Source: Streptomyces sp. TRM68416 (lineage in GTDB: Bacteria; Actinomycetota; Actinomycetes; Streptomycetales; Streptomycetaceae). Taken from it: 64,000 nt of DNA. The DNA is taken from assembly GCF_014596915.1 (NCBI RefSeq), contig NZ_JACVWU010000012.1:124001-188000 (forward strand), read 5' to 3'. Position numbers and translations under genes: made by a program. This document shows positions 7,609-18,791 of the stretch, piece by piece (position 1 is the first letter of the stretch; the number at the start of each line of letters is the position of its first letter). A model generated the notes under the pieces. It worked only from the letters and a program-made list of their open reading frames with translations. It made no database searches and had not been told where the DNA came from.

Positions 7609-9657
7609 GTGGCCGATTCCGGCAACCCCAACGAGAACATCCCGTCCACCGAGGCCCCGGCCCAAGGCGCTGAGGCCTCGGTCGCAGCGTCGTACGACGC
7701 CAGCGCCATCACGGTCCTTGAGGGCCTGGACGCGGTCCGCAAGCGACCCGGTATGTACATCGGCTCCACCGGTGAGCGCGGCCTGCACCACCTCGTGTAC
7801 GAGGTGGTCGACAACTCCGTCGACGAGGCGCTGGCCGGGCACGCGGACACGATCGACGTGACGATCCTCGCCGACGGCGGTGTGCGGGTCGTCGACAACG
7901 GCCGTGGCATCCCGGTGGGCATCGTCCCGTCCGAGGGCAAGCCCGCCGTCGAGGTCGTGCTGACCGTGCTGCACGCGGGCGGCAAGTTCGGCGGTGGCGG
8001 TTACGCCGTCTCCGGTGGTCTGCACGGCGTGGGTGTGTCCGTCGTGAACGCGCTGTCGTCGAAGGTCGCCGTCGAGGTGAAGACCGACGGCCACCGCTGG
8101 ACGCAGGACTACAAGATGGGTGTCCCGACGGCGGCCCTCGCTCAGCACGAGGCCACGGACGAGACCGGGACGTCGGTCACCTTCTGGGCCGACGGCGACA
8201 TCTTCGAGACCACGGAGTACTCCTTCGAGACGCTCTCGCGGCGCTTCCAGGAGATGGCGTTCCTCAACAAGGGTTTGACGATCAAACTCACTGACGAACG
8301 CGAGTCGGCGAAGGCCACCTCCGGCGCGGACGAGGCGGGCGCCGACGAGAAGGCCGAGGTCAAGCACGTCACGTACCACTACGAGGGCGGCATCGTCGAC
8401 TTCGTGAAGTACCTGAACTCCCGCAAGGGAGAGCTGGTGCACCCCACGGTGATCGACCTTGAGGCCGAGGACAAGGACAAGGCCCTCTCCCTCGAAGTCG
8501 CCATGCAGTGGAACAGCGGCTACAGCGAGGGCGTGTACTCCTTCGCGAACATCATCCACACCCACGAGGGCGGTACGCACGAGGAGGGCTTCCGTGCGGC
8601 GCTGACCTCGCTGATCAACAAGTACGCGCGCGACAAGAAGCTGCTGCGCGAGAAGGACGACAACCTCACGGGCGACGACATCCGCGAGGGTCTGACGGCG
8701 ATCATCTCGGTGAAGCTGAGCGAGCCGCAGTTCGAGGGCCAGACGAAGACCAAGCTGGGCAACACGGAGGCGAAGACCTTCGTGCAGAAGGCCGTCTACG
8801 AGCACCTCAACGACTGGTTGGACCGCAACCCGGTCGAGGCCGCGGACATCGTCCGCAAGGGCATCCAGGCGGCCACCGCGCGCGTGGCGGCCCGCAAGGC
8901 CCGTGACCTGACCCGGCGCAAGGGTCTGCTGGAGTCGGCGTCGCTGCCGGGCAAGCTCTCCGACTGCCAGTCGAACGACCCGACCAAGTGCGAGATCTTC
9001 ATCGTCGAGGGTGACTCCGCCGGCGGCTCGGCCAAGTCCGGCCGCAACCCGCAGTACCAGGCGATCCTCCCGATCCGAGGCAAGATCCTCAACGTCGAGA
9101 AGGCGCGGATCGACAAGATCCTGCAGAACCAGGAGATCCAGGCGCTGATCTCCGCCTTCGGCACGGGCGTGCACGAGGACTTCGACATCGAGAAGCTCCG
9201 CTATCACAAGATCATCCTGATGGCGGACGCCGACGTCGACGGCCAGCACATCAACACCCTGCTGCTGACCTTCCTGTTCCGCTTCATGCGGCCGCTGGTC
9301 GAGGCCGGGCACGTGTTCCTGTCGCGTCCGCCGCTCTACAAGATCAAGTGGGGCCGGGACGACACCGAGTACGCCTACTCGGACCGCGAGCGGGACGCCC
9401 TGCTGGAGATGGGCCGCCAGCGCGGCAAGCGGGTGCGCGAGGACTCCATCCAGCGCTTCAAGGGTCTCGGCGAGATGAACGCCGAGGAACTGCGCGTGAC
9501 GACGATGGACCAGGAGCACCGGGTCCTCGGCCAGGTCACCCTCGACGACGCCGCCCAGGCCGACGACCTGTTCTCGGTTCTCATGGGCGAGGACGTCGAG
9601 GCCCGCCGCGCGTTCATCCAGCGCAACGCCAAGGACGTCCGTTTCCTCGACATCTGA
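7609..9657 (+). CDS. gyrB: DNA gyrase subunit B
   Basis: ATPase subunit of DNA gyrase, which introduces negative supercoils. The product has 682 residues from GTG 7609 ((M)ADSGNPNENIPS, the usual Streptomyces N-terminus); AGAAAGGG about 7 bp upstream serves as RBS. The same frame is open back to 7489, with another GTG at 7585. GHKL ATPase motifs are VDNSVDEALAG and DNGRGIPVG. The TOPRIM motif EGDSAGGSAKSG begins near residue 467 and DADVDG begins near 540. The C-terminus KDVRFLDI is the conserved gyrase B tail. gyrA follows after 42 bp. Confidence 0.97.
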   Translation: MADSGNPNENIPSTEAPAQGAEASVAASYDASAITVLEGLDAVRKRPGMYIGSTGERGLHHLVYEVVDNSVDEALAGHADTIDVTILADGGVRVVDNGRGIPVGIVPSEGKPAVEVVLTVLHAGGKFGGGGYAVSGGLHGVGVSVVNALSSKVAVEVKTDGHRWTQDYKMGVPTAALAQHEATDETGTSVTFWADGDIFETTEYSFETLSRRFQEMAFLNKGLTIKLTDERESAKATSGADEAGADEKAEVKHVTYHYEGGIVDFVKYLNSRKGELVHPTVIDLEAEDKDKALSLEVAMQWNSGYSEGVYSFANIIHTHEGGTHEEGFRAALTSLINKYARDKKLLREKDDNLTGDDIREGLTAIISVKLSEPQFEGQTKTKLGNTEAKTFVQKAVYEHLNDWLDRNPVEAADIVRKGIQAATARVAARKARDLTRRKGLLESASLPGKLSDCQSNDPTKCEIFIVEGDSAGGSAKSGRNPQYQAILPIRGKILNVEKARIDKILQNQEIQALISAFGTGVHEDFDIEKLRYHKIILMADADVDGQHINTLLLTFLFRFMRPLVEAGHVFLSRPPLYKIKWGRDDTEYAYSDRERDALLEMGRQRGKRVREDSIQRFKGLGEMNAEELRVTTMDQEHRVLGQVTLDDAAQADDLFSVLMGEDVEARRAFIQRNAKDVRFLDI

Positions 9658-9699
9658 GTCGGTCTCAGCTGACCGCACCAGGAAGGATCTTCACCAGCA

Positions 9700-12294
<2,595 letters not shown>

Positions 12295-12311
12295 CACGAG
12301 GAGTGAGTCAC

Positions 12312-13037
12312 GTGAGCGGAGCCACGGGCGCCGGATCGGCCGGTACCTCTACGGGTACGGAAACGGACGGCGGCGGCCGTGGCTCCGCCACGCAGGCGAC
12401 CGACTCGCCCTCGCCCGACACTCATGGATCCCAGGGGGGAACTGTGACGGACACCCGAGGTCCGCAGACCCAGCAGTACGCGGCTGGAGCGGGCTCGGCC
12501 GCTCCGGGCGCCCAGCAGGCGCCCGGCGGGCCGTCGGCCTCCGCGCTGCCCGGCGAACGTCAGCAGCAGCAGCCCTCCGGGCCCTACCACCCGCCGCAGG
12601 CCTACCAGGCGGGCGCTCCGGCGGGCGCGGTACGCCGGCCCCGCACCGGGGCGCGCACGATGCCCCGCACCCGCAAGGCGCGGCTGCGGGTGGCCAAGGC
12701 CGACCCGTGGTCGGTGATGAAGGTCAGCTTCCTGCTCTCCATCGCGCTGGGCATCTGCACCATCGTCGCCGCCGCCGTGCTGTGGATGGTCATGGACGCG
12801 ATGGGCGTCTTCTCGACGGTCGGCGGCCAGATCTCGGAGGCCACCGGCTCCAACGAGTCCAACGGCTTCGACCTCCAGTCCTTCCTGTCCCTCCCGAACG
12901 TCCTGATGTTCACCTCGATCATCGCGGTCATCGACGTCGTCCTCATGACGGCCCTCGCGACCCTCGGCGCGTTCATCTACAACCTCTCCGCCGGCTTCGT
13001 GGGCGGTGTCGAGCTGACGCTGGCCGAGGACGAGTGA
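12312..13037 (+). CDS. DUF3566 membrane protein
   Basis: A 241-residue protein with a long low-complexity N-terminus (about 115 residues, rich in Gly, Thr, Pro and Gln) followed by the DUF3566 domain. That domain has two membrane segments, VSFLLSIALGICTIVAAAVLW near residues 135-160 and VLMFTSIIAVIDVVLMTALA near 195-215, and the conserved ending FVGGVELTLAEDE. GTG 12312 is preceded by GAGGAG at 8 bp; a GTG at 12303 is possible but sits inside that RBS. The gene follows gyrA in most actinobacteria. Its function is not established. Confidence 0.88.
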   Translation: MSGATGAGSAGTSTGTETDGGGRGSATQATDSPSPDTHGSQGGTVTDTRGPQTQQYAAGAGSAAPGAQQAPGGPSASALPGERQQQQPSGPYHPPQAYQAGAPAGAVRRPRTGARTMPRTRKARLRVAKADPWSVMKVSFLLSIALGICTIVAAAVLWMVMDAMGVFSTVGGQISEATGSNESNGFDLQSFLSLPNVLMFTSIIAVIDVVLMTALATLGAFIYNLSAGFVGGVELTLAEDE

Positions 13038-13079
13038 GCGGGCCTCCCGCCTCCGCGGACGGCAGCGCGACAACCGATT

Positions 13080-13108
13080 TTGGGACTGCCCGCGTCGTGC
13101 GCTAATCT
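13080..13108 (+). promoter_or_regulatory. promoter of tRNA-Ile
   Basis: TTGGGA at 13080-13085, a 17-bp spacer and TAATCT at 13103-13108 form a good sigma-70-type (HrdB) promoter about 40 bp before the tRNA. Confidence 0.6.
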
Positions 13109-13148
13109 TCAGGAGTCAGCGCGCGGGACACACACCGCAGAGCGCGGC

Positions 13149-13225
13149 GGGGCTATAGCTCAGTTGGTTAGAGCGCATCCCTGATAAGGATGAGGCCACA
13201 GGTTCAAATCCTGTTAGCCCCACCA
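13149..13225 (+). tRNA. tRNA-Ile(GAT)
   Basis: A 77-nt cloverleaf. Acceptor GGGGCTA/TAGCCCC, D arm GCTC/GAGC, anticodon arm CATCC-CTGATAA-GGATG with GAT anticodon, T arm ACAGG-TTCAAAT-CCTGT, and encoded CCA. Its 3' half, from inside the anticodon loop, is the attachment site of the integrated element. Confidence 0.97.
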
Positions 13226-13226
13226 G
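13179..13226 (+). repeat. attL: attL: 48-bp att core inside tRNA-Ile
   Basis: These 48 bases, from the anticodon stem-loop to just past CCA, recur without mismatch at 24536-24583. The repeat begins with CCTGATAAGG and ends with CCACCAGC. Integration into the tRNA 3' half restores a complete gene at this end. Confidence 0.95.
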
Positions 13227-13228
13227 CG

Positions 13229-13263
13229 AAAAGACCCCCGGATCATTGATCCGGGGGTCTTTT
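13229..13263. terminator. terminator after tRNA-Ile, element-borne copy
   Basis: AAAAGACCCCCGGATCA at 13229-13245 is followed by its reverse complement at 13247-13263, ending in TTTT. It ends the tRNA transcript and, read from the other side, int. A related GACCCCCGG hairpin follows attR, so the element brings its own substitute for the host tRNA terminator. Confidence 0.85.
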
Positions 13264-13283
13264 GACACCAGCGATTGACACCA
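13263..13283 (+). repeat. paired TGACACCA repeats, left end (possible integrase arm sites)
   Basis: TGACACCA at 13263-13270 and 13276-13283, 13 bp apart, start to start. The same pair with the same 13-bp spacing is at the right end (24419-24439). This is the pattern expected of arm-type sites of a tyrosine integrase; the role is inferred. Confidence 0.55.
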
Positions 13284-13293
13284 ACGGCCACGG

Positions 13294-14451
13294 TCAGCCG
13301 ATGAGCGGATCTTCCAGCAGCTCCGCGAGCATGCCGACAGCCTCTCGCTCGCTGTCGCCGACCACGTGGGTGTAGACGTCCATGGTCATGCTGATCTGGC
13401 TGTGTCGGAGGATCGCCTGAGCGACCTTGGGGTGCACCTTCAGGAAGGCGAGCAGGGTCCCGCAGGTGTGCCGGGCGAGCCGTACCGTGATGCGGCGGAC
13501 GCCGGCCCGCTTGACGAGGCGATTGAAGGTGCGGGAGAAGCCCACCGGGTCGATCATGCCGCCGTGTTCCGAGGAGAAGATCAGGTCATGGTCGAGTTCC
13601 TGCGACCAGTGCTCACCGGCGATCTTCTGTTCCAGCTCTTGAAGTTCCCGGCGCTCTTCCAGGGCGCGAGCGCAGAACTCCGGCAGGGGGAGCACCGCCT
13701 GTGACGACTCGGTCTTGAGATCCTTGAGGACCAGGCCGACGCCCTTGACTCGCTGCACCTGCTTGACCGGCGTGAACTGTCGCGCTTCGAAGTCGACATC
13801 TTGCCAGCGGAGGCCCAGAAGCTCACTGCGACGCAGCCCGAGCACCAGAACGAGCACGCAGGCCGCATAGAGGCGGTGAGTGCGGGCCGCGCGAAGGAAT
13901 GTGATCGCCTCACGGGCGTTCCATGCTTTCCCCTTGTCCTTGCTGACCTTGGGCATGTCGACCAGGAGAGCGACGTTGCGCGTCAGGATCTCCTCTCGGA
14001 TGGCCCGGTTGAGCGCGTTGCGGAGGACGCGGAGCACCTCGAAGCGGACGGACGCGCCGACCTCTTCGCGCCTCAGGGCGGCCATGAACGTACGGATCTG
14101 GGCGGGGGTGAGCTTGACCAGCGATTTCTTGCCGAGGTGCGGCAGCAGGTACAGCCTCACCTTGGACTCGTACTTGACGTACGTGTTGTGTTCGCGCTCC
14201 GGCTCGACGATCTGCTCAAGCCAGTACACGAGCCACTCGCCGAGCGTCCAGGAGCGGGACGGGACCGGGATGCCGTTGCGCTCTTGGTCCTGGAGCTTGC
14301 CGAGCTTCTCGTTGGCTTCGTCCCACGTGGCGCCGTAGACGGTCTTCCGGACGCGGTTGCCGTCCGTGTCGGTGACGTACGCACGGCCCATGTATCGGCC
14401 GTCCGCTCGCTTTGAGATCGTGCCCCCACCGTTGGGACGCCTCTTGGTCAT
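13294..14451 (-). CDS. int: tyrosine site-specific integrase of the AICE
   Basis: Recombines attP with the tRNA-Ile attB. The 385-residue product has an N-terminal arm-binding region, a SAM-like core-binding domain (about residues 65-150) and a C-terminal catalytic domain. Visible catalytic residues are Arg in LGLRRSELLGLRW near 206, Arg-His in ARHTCGTLLA near 330, His in ILRHSQIS near 350 and Tyr in MTMDVYTHV near 360. The usual H-x-x-R box reads RLAR here, so the first His is replaced; similar replacements occur in other streptomycete AICE integrases I recall. ATG 14451 overlaps the xis stop by one base (TGATG), so the two are coupled. Confidence 0.93.
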   Translation of the reverse strand: MTKRRPNGGGTISKRADGRYMGRAYVTDTDGNRVRKTVYGATWDEANEKLGKLQDQERNGIPVPSRSWTLGEWLVYWLEQIVEPEREHNTYVKYESKVRLYLLPHLGKKSLVKLTPAQIRTFMAALRREEVGASVRFEVLRVLRNALNRAIREEILTRNVALLVDMPKVSKDKGKAWNAREAITFLRAARTHRLYAACVLVLVLGLRRSELLGLRWQDVDFEARQFTPVKQVQRVKGVGLVLKDLKTESSQAVLPLPEFCARALEERRELQELEQKIAGEHWSQELDHDLIFSSEHGGMIDPVGFSRTFNRLVKRAGVRRITVRLARHTCGTLLAFLKVHPKVAQAILRHSQISMTMDVYTHVVGDSEREAVGMLAELLEDPLIG

Positions 14452-14635
14452 CAGGCACCCCTCTCGATCTGGCCTCGGATGAAGTCCCCGACCGAGTCAG
14501 CCGGGATGCGACGACAGCCGTCGACTTTGATCGAGACCAGGCGGTGAGTGCGGATCAGGTCGTAGACCTTGGTCCGGCCGACCTTGAGACTCGCCATGAC
14601 CTCCGGCACGGTCAGCAACTCGGGGGCAGCGGTGG

Positions 14636-14639
<4 letters not shown>
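14451..14639 (-). CDS. xis: excisionase (Xis), MerR-like helix-turn-helix
   Basis: A 62-residue DNA-binding protein, MTTAAPELLTVPEVMASLKV, then GRTKVYDLIRTHRL and RRIPADSV. This is the winged HTH of AICE excisionases (helix-turn-helix family 17), which steer the integrase towards excision. ATG 14639 overlaps the rep stop in an ATGA, and its own stop touches int. The order rep-xis-int in one operon is that of pSAM2. Confidence 0.9.
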
Positions 14640-16053
<1,414 letters not shown>

Positions 16054-16057
<4 letters not shown>

Positions 16058-16749
16058 GCGAACACCTCCTGACGAGTGGTCAGGAAGGCGGTGGCGATCC
16101 ATTTCGTGTAGGCGGGCGGAATCGCTTCGGTCAGTTCCTCGGGCACGTCGGTCCAGGTGATGCCCATGGCAGCTTGCATCTCGGGCACGGTGGCCTTGCC
16201 GCCCCCGTCGCCGTATGCGGCCACGTAGGGGCCCTCGCGGTAGACGCCGTGGCGCCAGCCGCGCACGTAGCCGCGATGCCGGGCGTGGGCGGGCTGCATG
16301 AGGCCGAAGCGGCCGAGTTCGAAGTTGCGATGACGCAGCACACCCAGGCCGAACATCTCCCCGCACAGGGTGAGGTCTTTGCGGATCTCCGCGCGGCCGT
16401 TGGGCTGCTCGATCACGTACGGCAGACCGGATGCGTCGAGGAGTTCACGGGTGGGGGCGACGAGGTCGGTGTGCGCGCCGCCCCAGCCCTGAGAGGCGTT
16501 GGTGCCCACCGTCAGCGCGCAGCCGGCCTGGCAGGGCGGGGAGGCGTGCACGAGCGTGTAGCGCTCGATCTCACCGGTGTCGATCAGGTGGGCGAGGTAG
16601 TCGAGGGCGTCGCCCCGGTGGTAGGCGAAGGGGTAGCGGGGGCGGTCGGCGATGTCGCAACCGTCCACCGCGAAGCCGGCGAGGTGGTAGCCGAAGCCGG
16701 CCCCGCCGGAGCAGGAGAACAGATCCAGGACCCGACCGGCGTTGGTCAT
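16054..16749 (-). CDS. C5-cytosine DNA methyltransferase-like protein
   Basis: A 231-residue protein with LDLFSCSGGAGFGYHLAGF (motif I, SAM binding) near residues 9-27 and SPPCQ (motif IV, with the catalytic Cys) near residue 70. PYVIEQPNGR resembles motif VI (ENV). It is much shorter than restriction-system methylases and lacks an obvious target-recognition domain, like the small phage and AICE methylases. No restriction enzyme gene is adjacent. ATG 16749 is 7 bp after GGAGG; an overlapping GTG at 16752 is the alternative. The gene is coupled to its neighbours on both sides. It could protect the element from host restriction; that is inference. Confidence 0.82.
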
Positions 16750-16982
16750 CACTTGGCCTCCTGCACATCGCTGGTCAGGGCGTCCAGGGCGTCGGCGGCG
16801 TCGAACGCGGCGGTGGCGAGGTTGCGCAGGGTCTCGGCAGTGCCGAGGGCGGCCATCAGCGTGACCGCAACGGACTCACCCTCGATGCGGAGGCTGACGA
16901 AGGAGTTGGCGCGGTCCGGGAAGGCGGTGACGCGGAAGCGGGTGTCCGGCTCGATGTGGGCCGAGGTCGTCAGGCTCTTCAC
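16749..16982 (-). CDS. hypothetical AICE protein, 77 residues
   Basis: A small acidic-to-neutral protein starting at GTG 16982 after GGGAGGTGACAGC. The N-terminal half looks like beta structure (RFRVTAF, SFVSLRIEGESVAVTLM). The second half is an alanine-rich helix (TAETLRNLATAAFDAADALDAL). It overlaps the methylase start and follows the zinc-ribbon gene by 4 bp. I do not recognise a family function; similar small proteins occur at this place in other Streptomyces AICEs. Confidence 0.7.
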   Translation of the reverse strand: MKSLTTSAHIEPDTRFRVTAFPDRANSFVSLRIEGESVAVTLMAALGTAETLRNLATAAFDAADALDALTSDVQEAK

Positions 16983-16986
16983 GCTG

Positions 16987-17166
16987 TCACCTCCCGGCCT
17001 GAACGGGGGCGGCGCGGTGGGTGTGGCCGGTGCCCTGGCAGACGTGGCAGACGACGCGGAGCAGGGTGCGGGAGCCGTCGCGGTGGCGGTCGCTGATGGC
17101 GATCGATACGACGGGGAAGCCGGCGCAGTTGTGGCAGACCGGACGGTTCAAGGCGCGGGAAGGCAT
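16987..17166 (-). CDS. small two-CxxC protein, zinc-ribbon-like (59 residues)
   Basis: The reading starts at ATG 17166 as MPSRALNRPVCHNCAGFPVV and ends before the TGA at 16987-16989. It holds CHNC near residue 11 and CHVCQGTGHTH near 40, two zinc-knuckle-like pairs about 29 residues apart. It is packed between the SpdB-like gene and the 77-residue gene, with its stop 4 bp before the next start. One of three small Cys-pair proteins in this element. Function unknown; zinc binding is inferred. Confidence 0.72.
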   Translation of the reverse strand: MPSRALNRPVCHNCAGFPVVSIAISDRHRDGSRTLLRVVCHVCQGTGHTHRAAPVQAGR

Positions 17167-17259
17167 GATGGACGGAGCCCTTTCGGATCGAAAGATCGGG
17201 AAGTGGTGGAGCCGTCCGGGGCGGCGGATACTTGGCGGTTGAGGCCGCCCCGGAGGGCG

Positions 17260-17643
17260 CTACTTGCGGTAGCGGTGGCTCTTGGACCGGACGGGCCGTG
17301 AGCGGACCGGAGGCTTGCGCGGCGAGCGGGAGCGCCGGCGGGTGCCCGCGCGGGATAACTCCCGCTTCTTCTTCGAGCTGCGGTTGATCGTGTAGCCGAG
17401 CCCGCCGGACGCGGAGAGAACTGCCACGGCCGAGGCGGCGACGACCTGAGCCACGAACGCGATGACCAGCAGCACGACCACGGAGGCCGAAGCGATGACC
17501 AGCGTCAGGACGATCGGGCCGGTGTAGGAGCGTGGGGCTTCCTGCACGATCACGACCTTGTGCACGTCGGTGCCGGGCGGGAGGCGCCGGTAGGTCTCGG
17601 CGGGGATGTGACCGGCGCGAAGCTGGTCCTCGGGTAACTGCAC
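17260..17643 (-). CDS. SpdB-like membrane protein of the transfer region
   Basis: A 127-residue protein starting at GTG 17643, behind AAAGGGA. It has a soluble N-terminus (about 45 residues), a long hydrophobic stretch with one or two membrane passes (GPIVLTLVIASASVVVLLVI and following, residues 47-90), and a strongly basic tail (RSSKKKRELSRAG to the end). Position and shape fit the plasmid-spread proteins of Streptomyces, which help the element move along the recipient mycelium. Codon 3 is TTA (17635-17637), so translation may need the developmentally controlled bldA tRNA. The assignment rests on context and topology. Confidence 0.6.
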   Translation of the reverse strand: MQLPEDQLRAGHIPAETYRRLPPGTDVHKVVIVQEAPRSYTGPIVLTLVIASASVVVLLVIAFVAQVVAASAVAVLSASGGLGYTINRSSKKKRELSRAGTRRRSRSPRKPPVRSRPVRSKSHRYRK

Positions 17644-17662
17644 GGGTCTGTCCCTTTCTGGC

Positions 17663-17848
17663 TCAGGCGGTGCAGCGGTGGGTACGGGCGGCGAGTTCGG
17701 CGGCCGAGCGGTCGCGGTGTTCGGTGGAGAACCCGCAGTCGGGGGCGGTACAAGCGGCGGTGTGCTTGGTCTGGCCACGTCCGTTGTTGAACGTGCCGAC
17801 CCGCACGGGGCCTATGCGGATCACGTCGTAGAAGCGGTTGGGGCGCAT
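17663..17848 (-). CDS. mobile element transfer protein, Cys-pair type (61 residues)
   Basis: Begins MRPNRFYDVIRIGPVRVGT and contains CTAPDCGFS (residues 33-41) and AAELAARTHRC near the end, the pattern of the small proteins annotated as mobile element transfer protein in streptomycete AICEs. Two cysteines plus the late His-x-Cys could bind one zinc. AAGGAGG precedes the ATG. Role in transfer is by family annotation only. Confidence 0.78.
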   Translation of the reverse strand: MRPNRFYDVIRIGPVRVGTFNNGRGQTKHTAACTAPDCGFSTEHRDRSAAELAARTHRCTA

Positions 17849-17868
17849 GGGATGAACCTCCTTGTCAG

Positions 17869-18516
17869 TCAGGCGAGTTGGGCGACGATCGCGCCGGCGA
17901 GGTCTTCCGGGATGCCGAGGCGAGCGCGCAGCGTGGCGGTGTCGATGTCAGATCCGGTGCGGGTGCGGTGCTCCGTGGCGACCTTCCGGGCGTGATCCAC
18001 CAGGGCGGGCGGCACGGTCGGAGCGGGCGCTTGGGGCAGTGCCGGAGCCGGTTCGGGCTTGGTGATCTCCGGTGCCGGGGCGGAGGGCTCGGGGTGGTCG
18101 AGGTCGACGACCGGCGCGGGCCGGGGTGCCGGTTCCGGAGCGGACGCGGGTGCGGGGGTGTCAGGTTGGTGGGCGAGCAGGGTGCCGCCGAGGAAGGCGA
18201 GCGCGGGCCAGCCGGCGACCAGGATGCGCAGCCAGTCGGGCACGTGGTCGAGGTCGAGGAGTCCGGCGGTGGCGATGTTGGCGCCGAGGGAGGCGACCAG
18301 GGCGATCAGGAACCAGAACCAGGCCAGCCCGGACCGTTCGGTGCGCAGCCGCCGCCACACAGCGACCAAGAGCAGGTCGACCGAGACGGGGTAGGCCCAC
18401 GCCTTCCAGCCGGTCTGTCCGGCCGCTTCGGCGAGGTCGTGCAGGTGGGCGAAGGACAGGGCGCCGGCGATCACGGCCTGAACGAGTACGGCGTCGAGGC
18501 GGAACGAGCGGGGCAC
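17869..18516 (-). CDS. DUF2637 membrane protein (SpdB family, plasmid spread)
   Basis: A 215-residue protein with four likely membrane helices in the first 125 residues: AVIAGALSFAHLHDLA, AWAYPVSVDLLLVAVW, LAWFWFLIALVASLGANIA and ILVAGWPALAFLGGTLLA. The RTERSGLAWFWFLIALVASL block is the DUF2637 signature. A proline/alanine-rich linker follows, then a small C-terminal helical domain (from about 170). GAGGTGAAG precedes GTG 18516. Such proteins accompany TraB pumps and support intramycelial spread (pock formation) of Streptomyces plasmids. Confidence 0.82.
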   Translation of the reverse strand: MPRSFRLDAVLVQAVIAGALSFAHLHDLAEAAGQTGWKAWAYPVSVDLLLVAVWRRLRTERSGLAWFWFLIALVASLGANIATAGLLDLDHVPDWLRILVAGWPALAFLGGTLLAHQPDTPAPASAPEPAPRPAPVVDLDHPEPSAPAPEITKPEPAPALPQAPAPTVPPALVDHARKVATEHRTRTGSDIDTATLRARLGIPEDLAGAIVAQLA

Positions 18517-18541
18517 GGGTCTTCACCTCCCTTCGAGAAGT

Positions 18542-18709
18542 TCAGTTGTCGGCGGGGATCTCGCAGGCGCCGAGGCAGGTCAGGCAGATACCGGTCTGCT
18601 TGCCGACCGCCCGGCGCTTGCGGCCGACGAGCACGGTGCGGGAGACCTCGCCGGTGCCCTTGCAGGTCGGGCAGGGCTTGGTCCGGGGCTTTGCGGTCTT
18701 GCGGGCCAT
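18542..18709 (-). CDS. small zinc-finger-like protein (55 residues)
   Basis: Starts at ATG 18709 with MARKTAKPRTKPCPTCKGTG and ends after CLTCLGACEIPADN. CPTCKGTG is identical in pattern to the DnaJ zinc repeat CxxCxGxG; the second pair CLTC lies about 29 residues later, as in the 59-residue protein downstream. The N-terminus is basic. Position between tra and the DUF2637 gene places it in the transfer operon. Function not known. Confidence 0.75.
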   Translation of the reverse strand: MARKTAKPRTKPCPTCKGTGEVSRTVLVGRKRRAVGKQTGICLTCLGACEIPADN

Positions 18710-18791
18710 GGGCGATCTCCCGTTCGGTTTTCGGCATGGCTCGGGTAGGGACCTGGCGCGAGGCGGTCGCGCCGACTGTGGAGCGGGGGTG

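Noticed and set aside
7531..9678. 715-residue antisense frame over gyrB, and a similar 868-residue one over gyrA
   Set aside because: Shadow frames of highly GC-rich genes, with composition unlike a protein.
12303..12314. GTG 12303 as start of the DUF3566 gene
   Set aside because: It lies within its own Shine-Dalgarno sequence; GTG 12312 has correct spacing.
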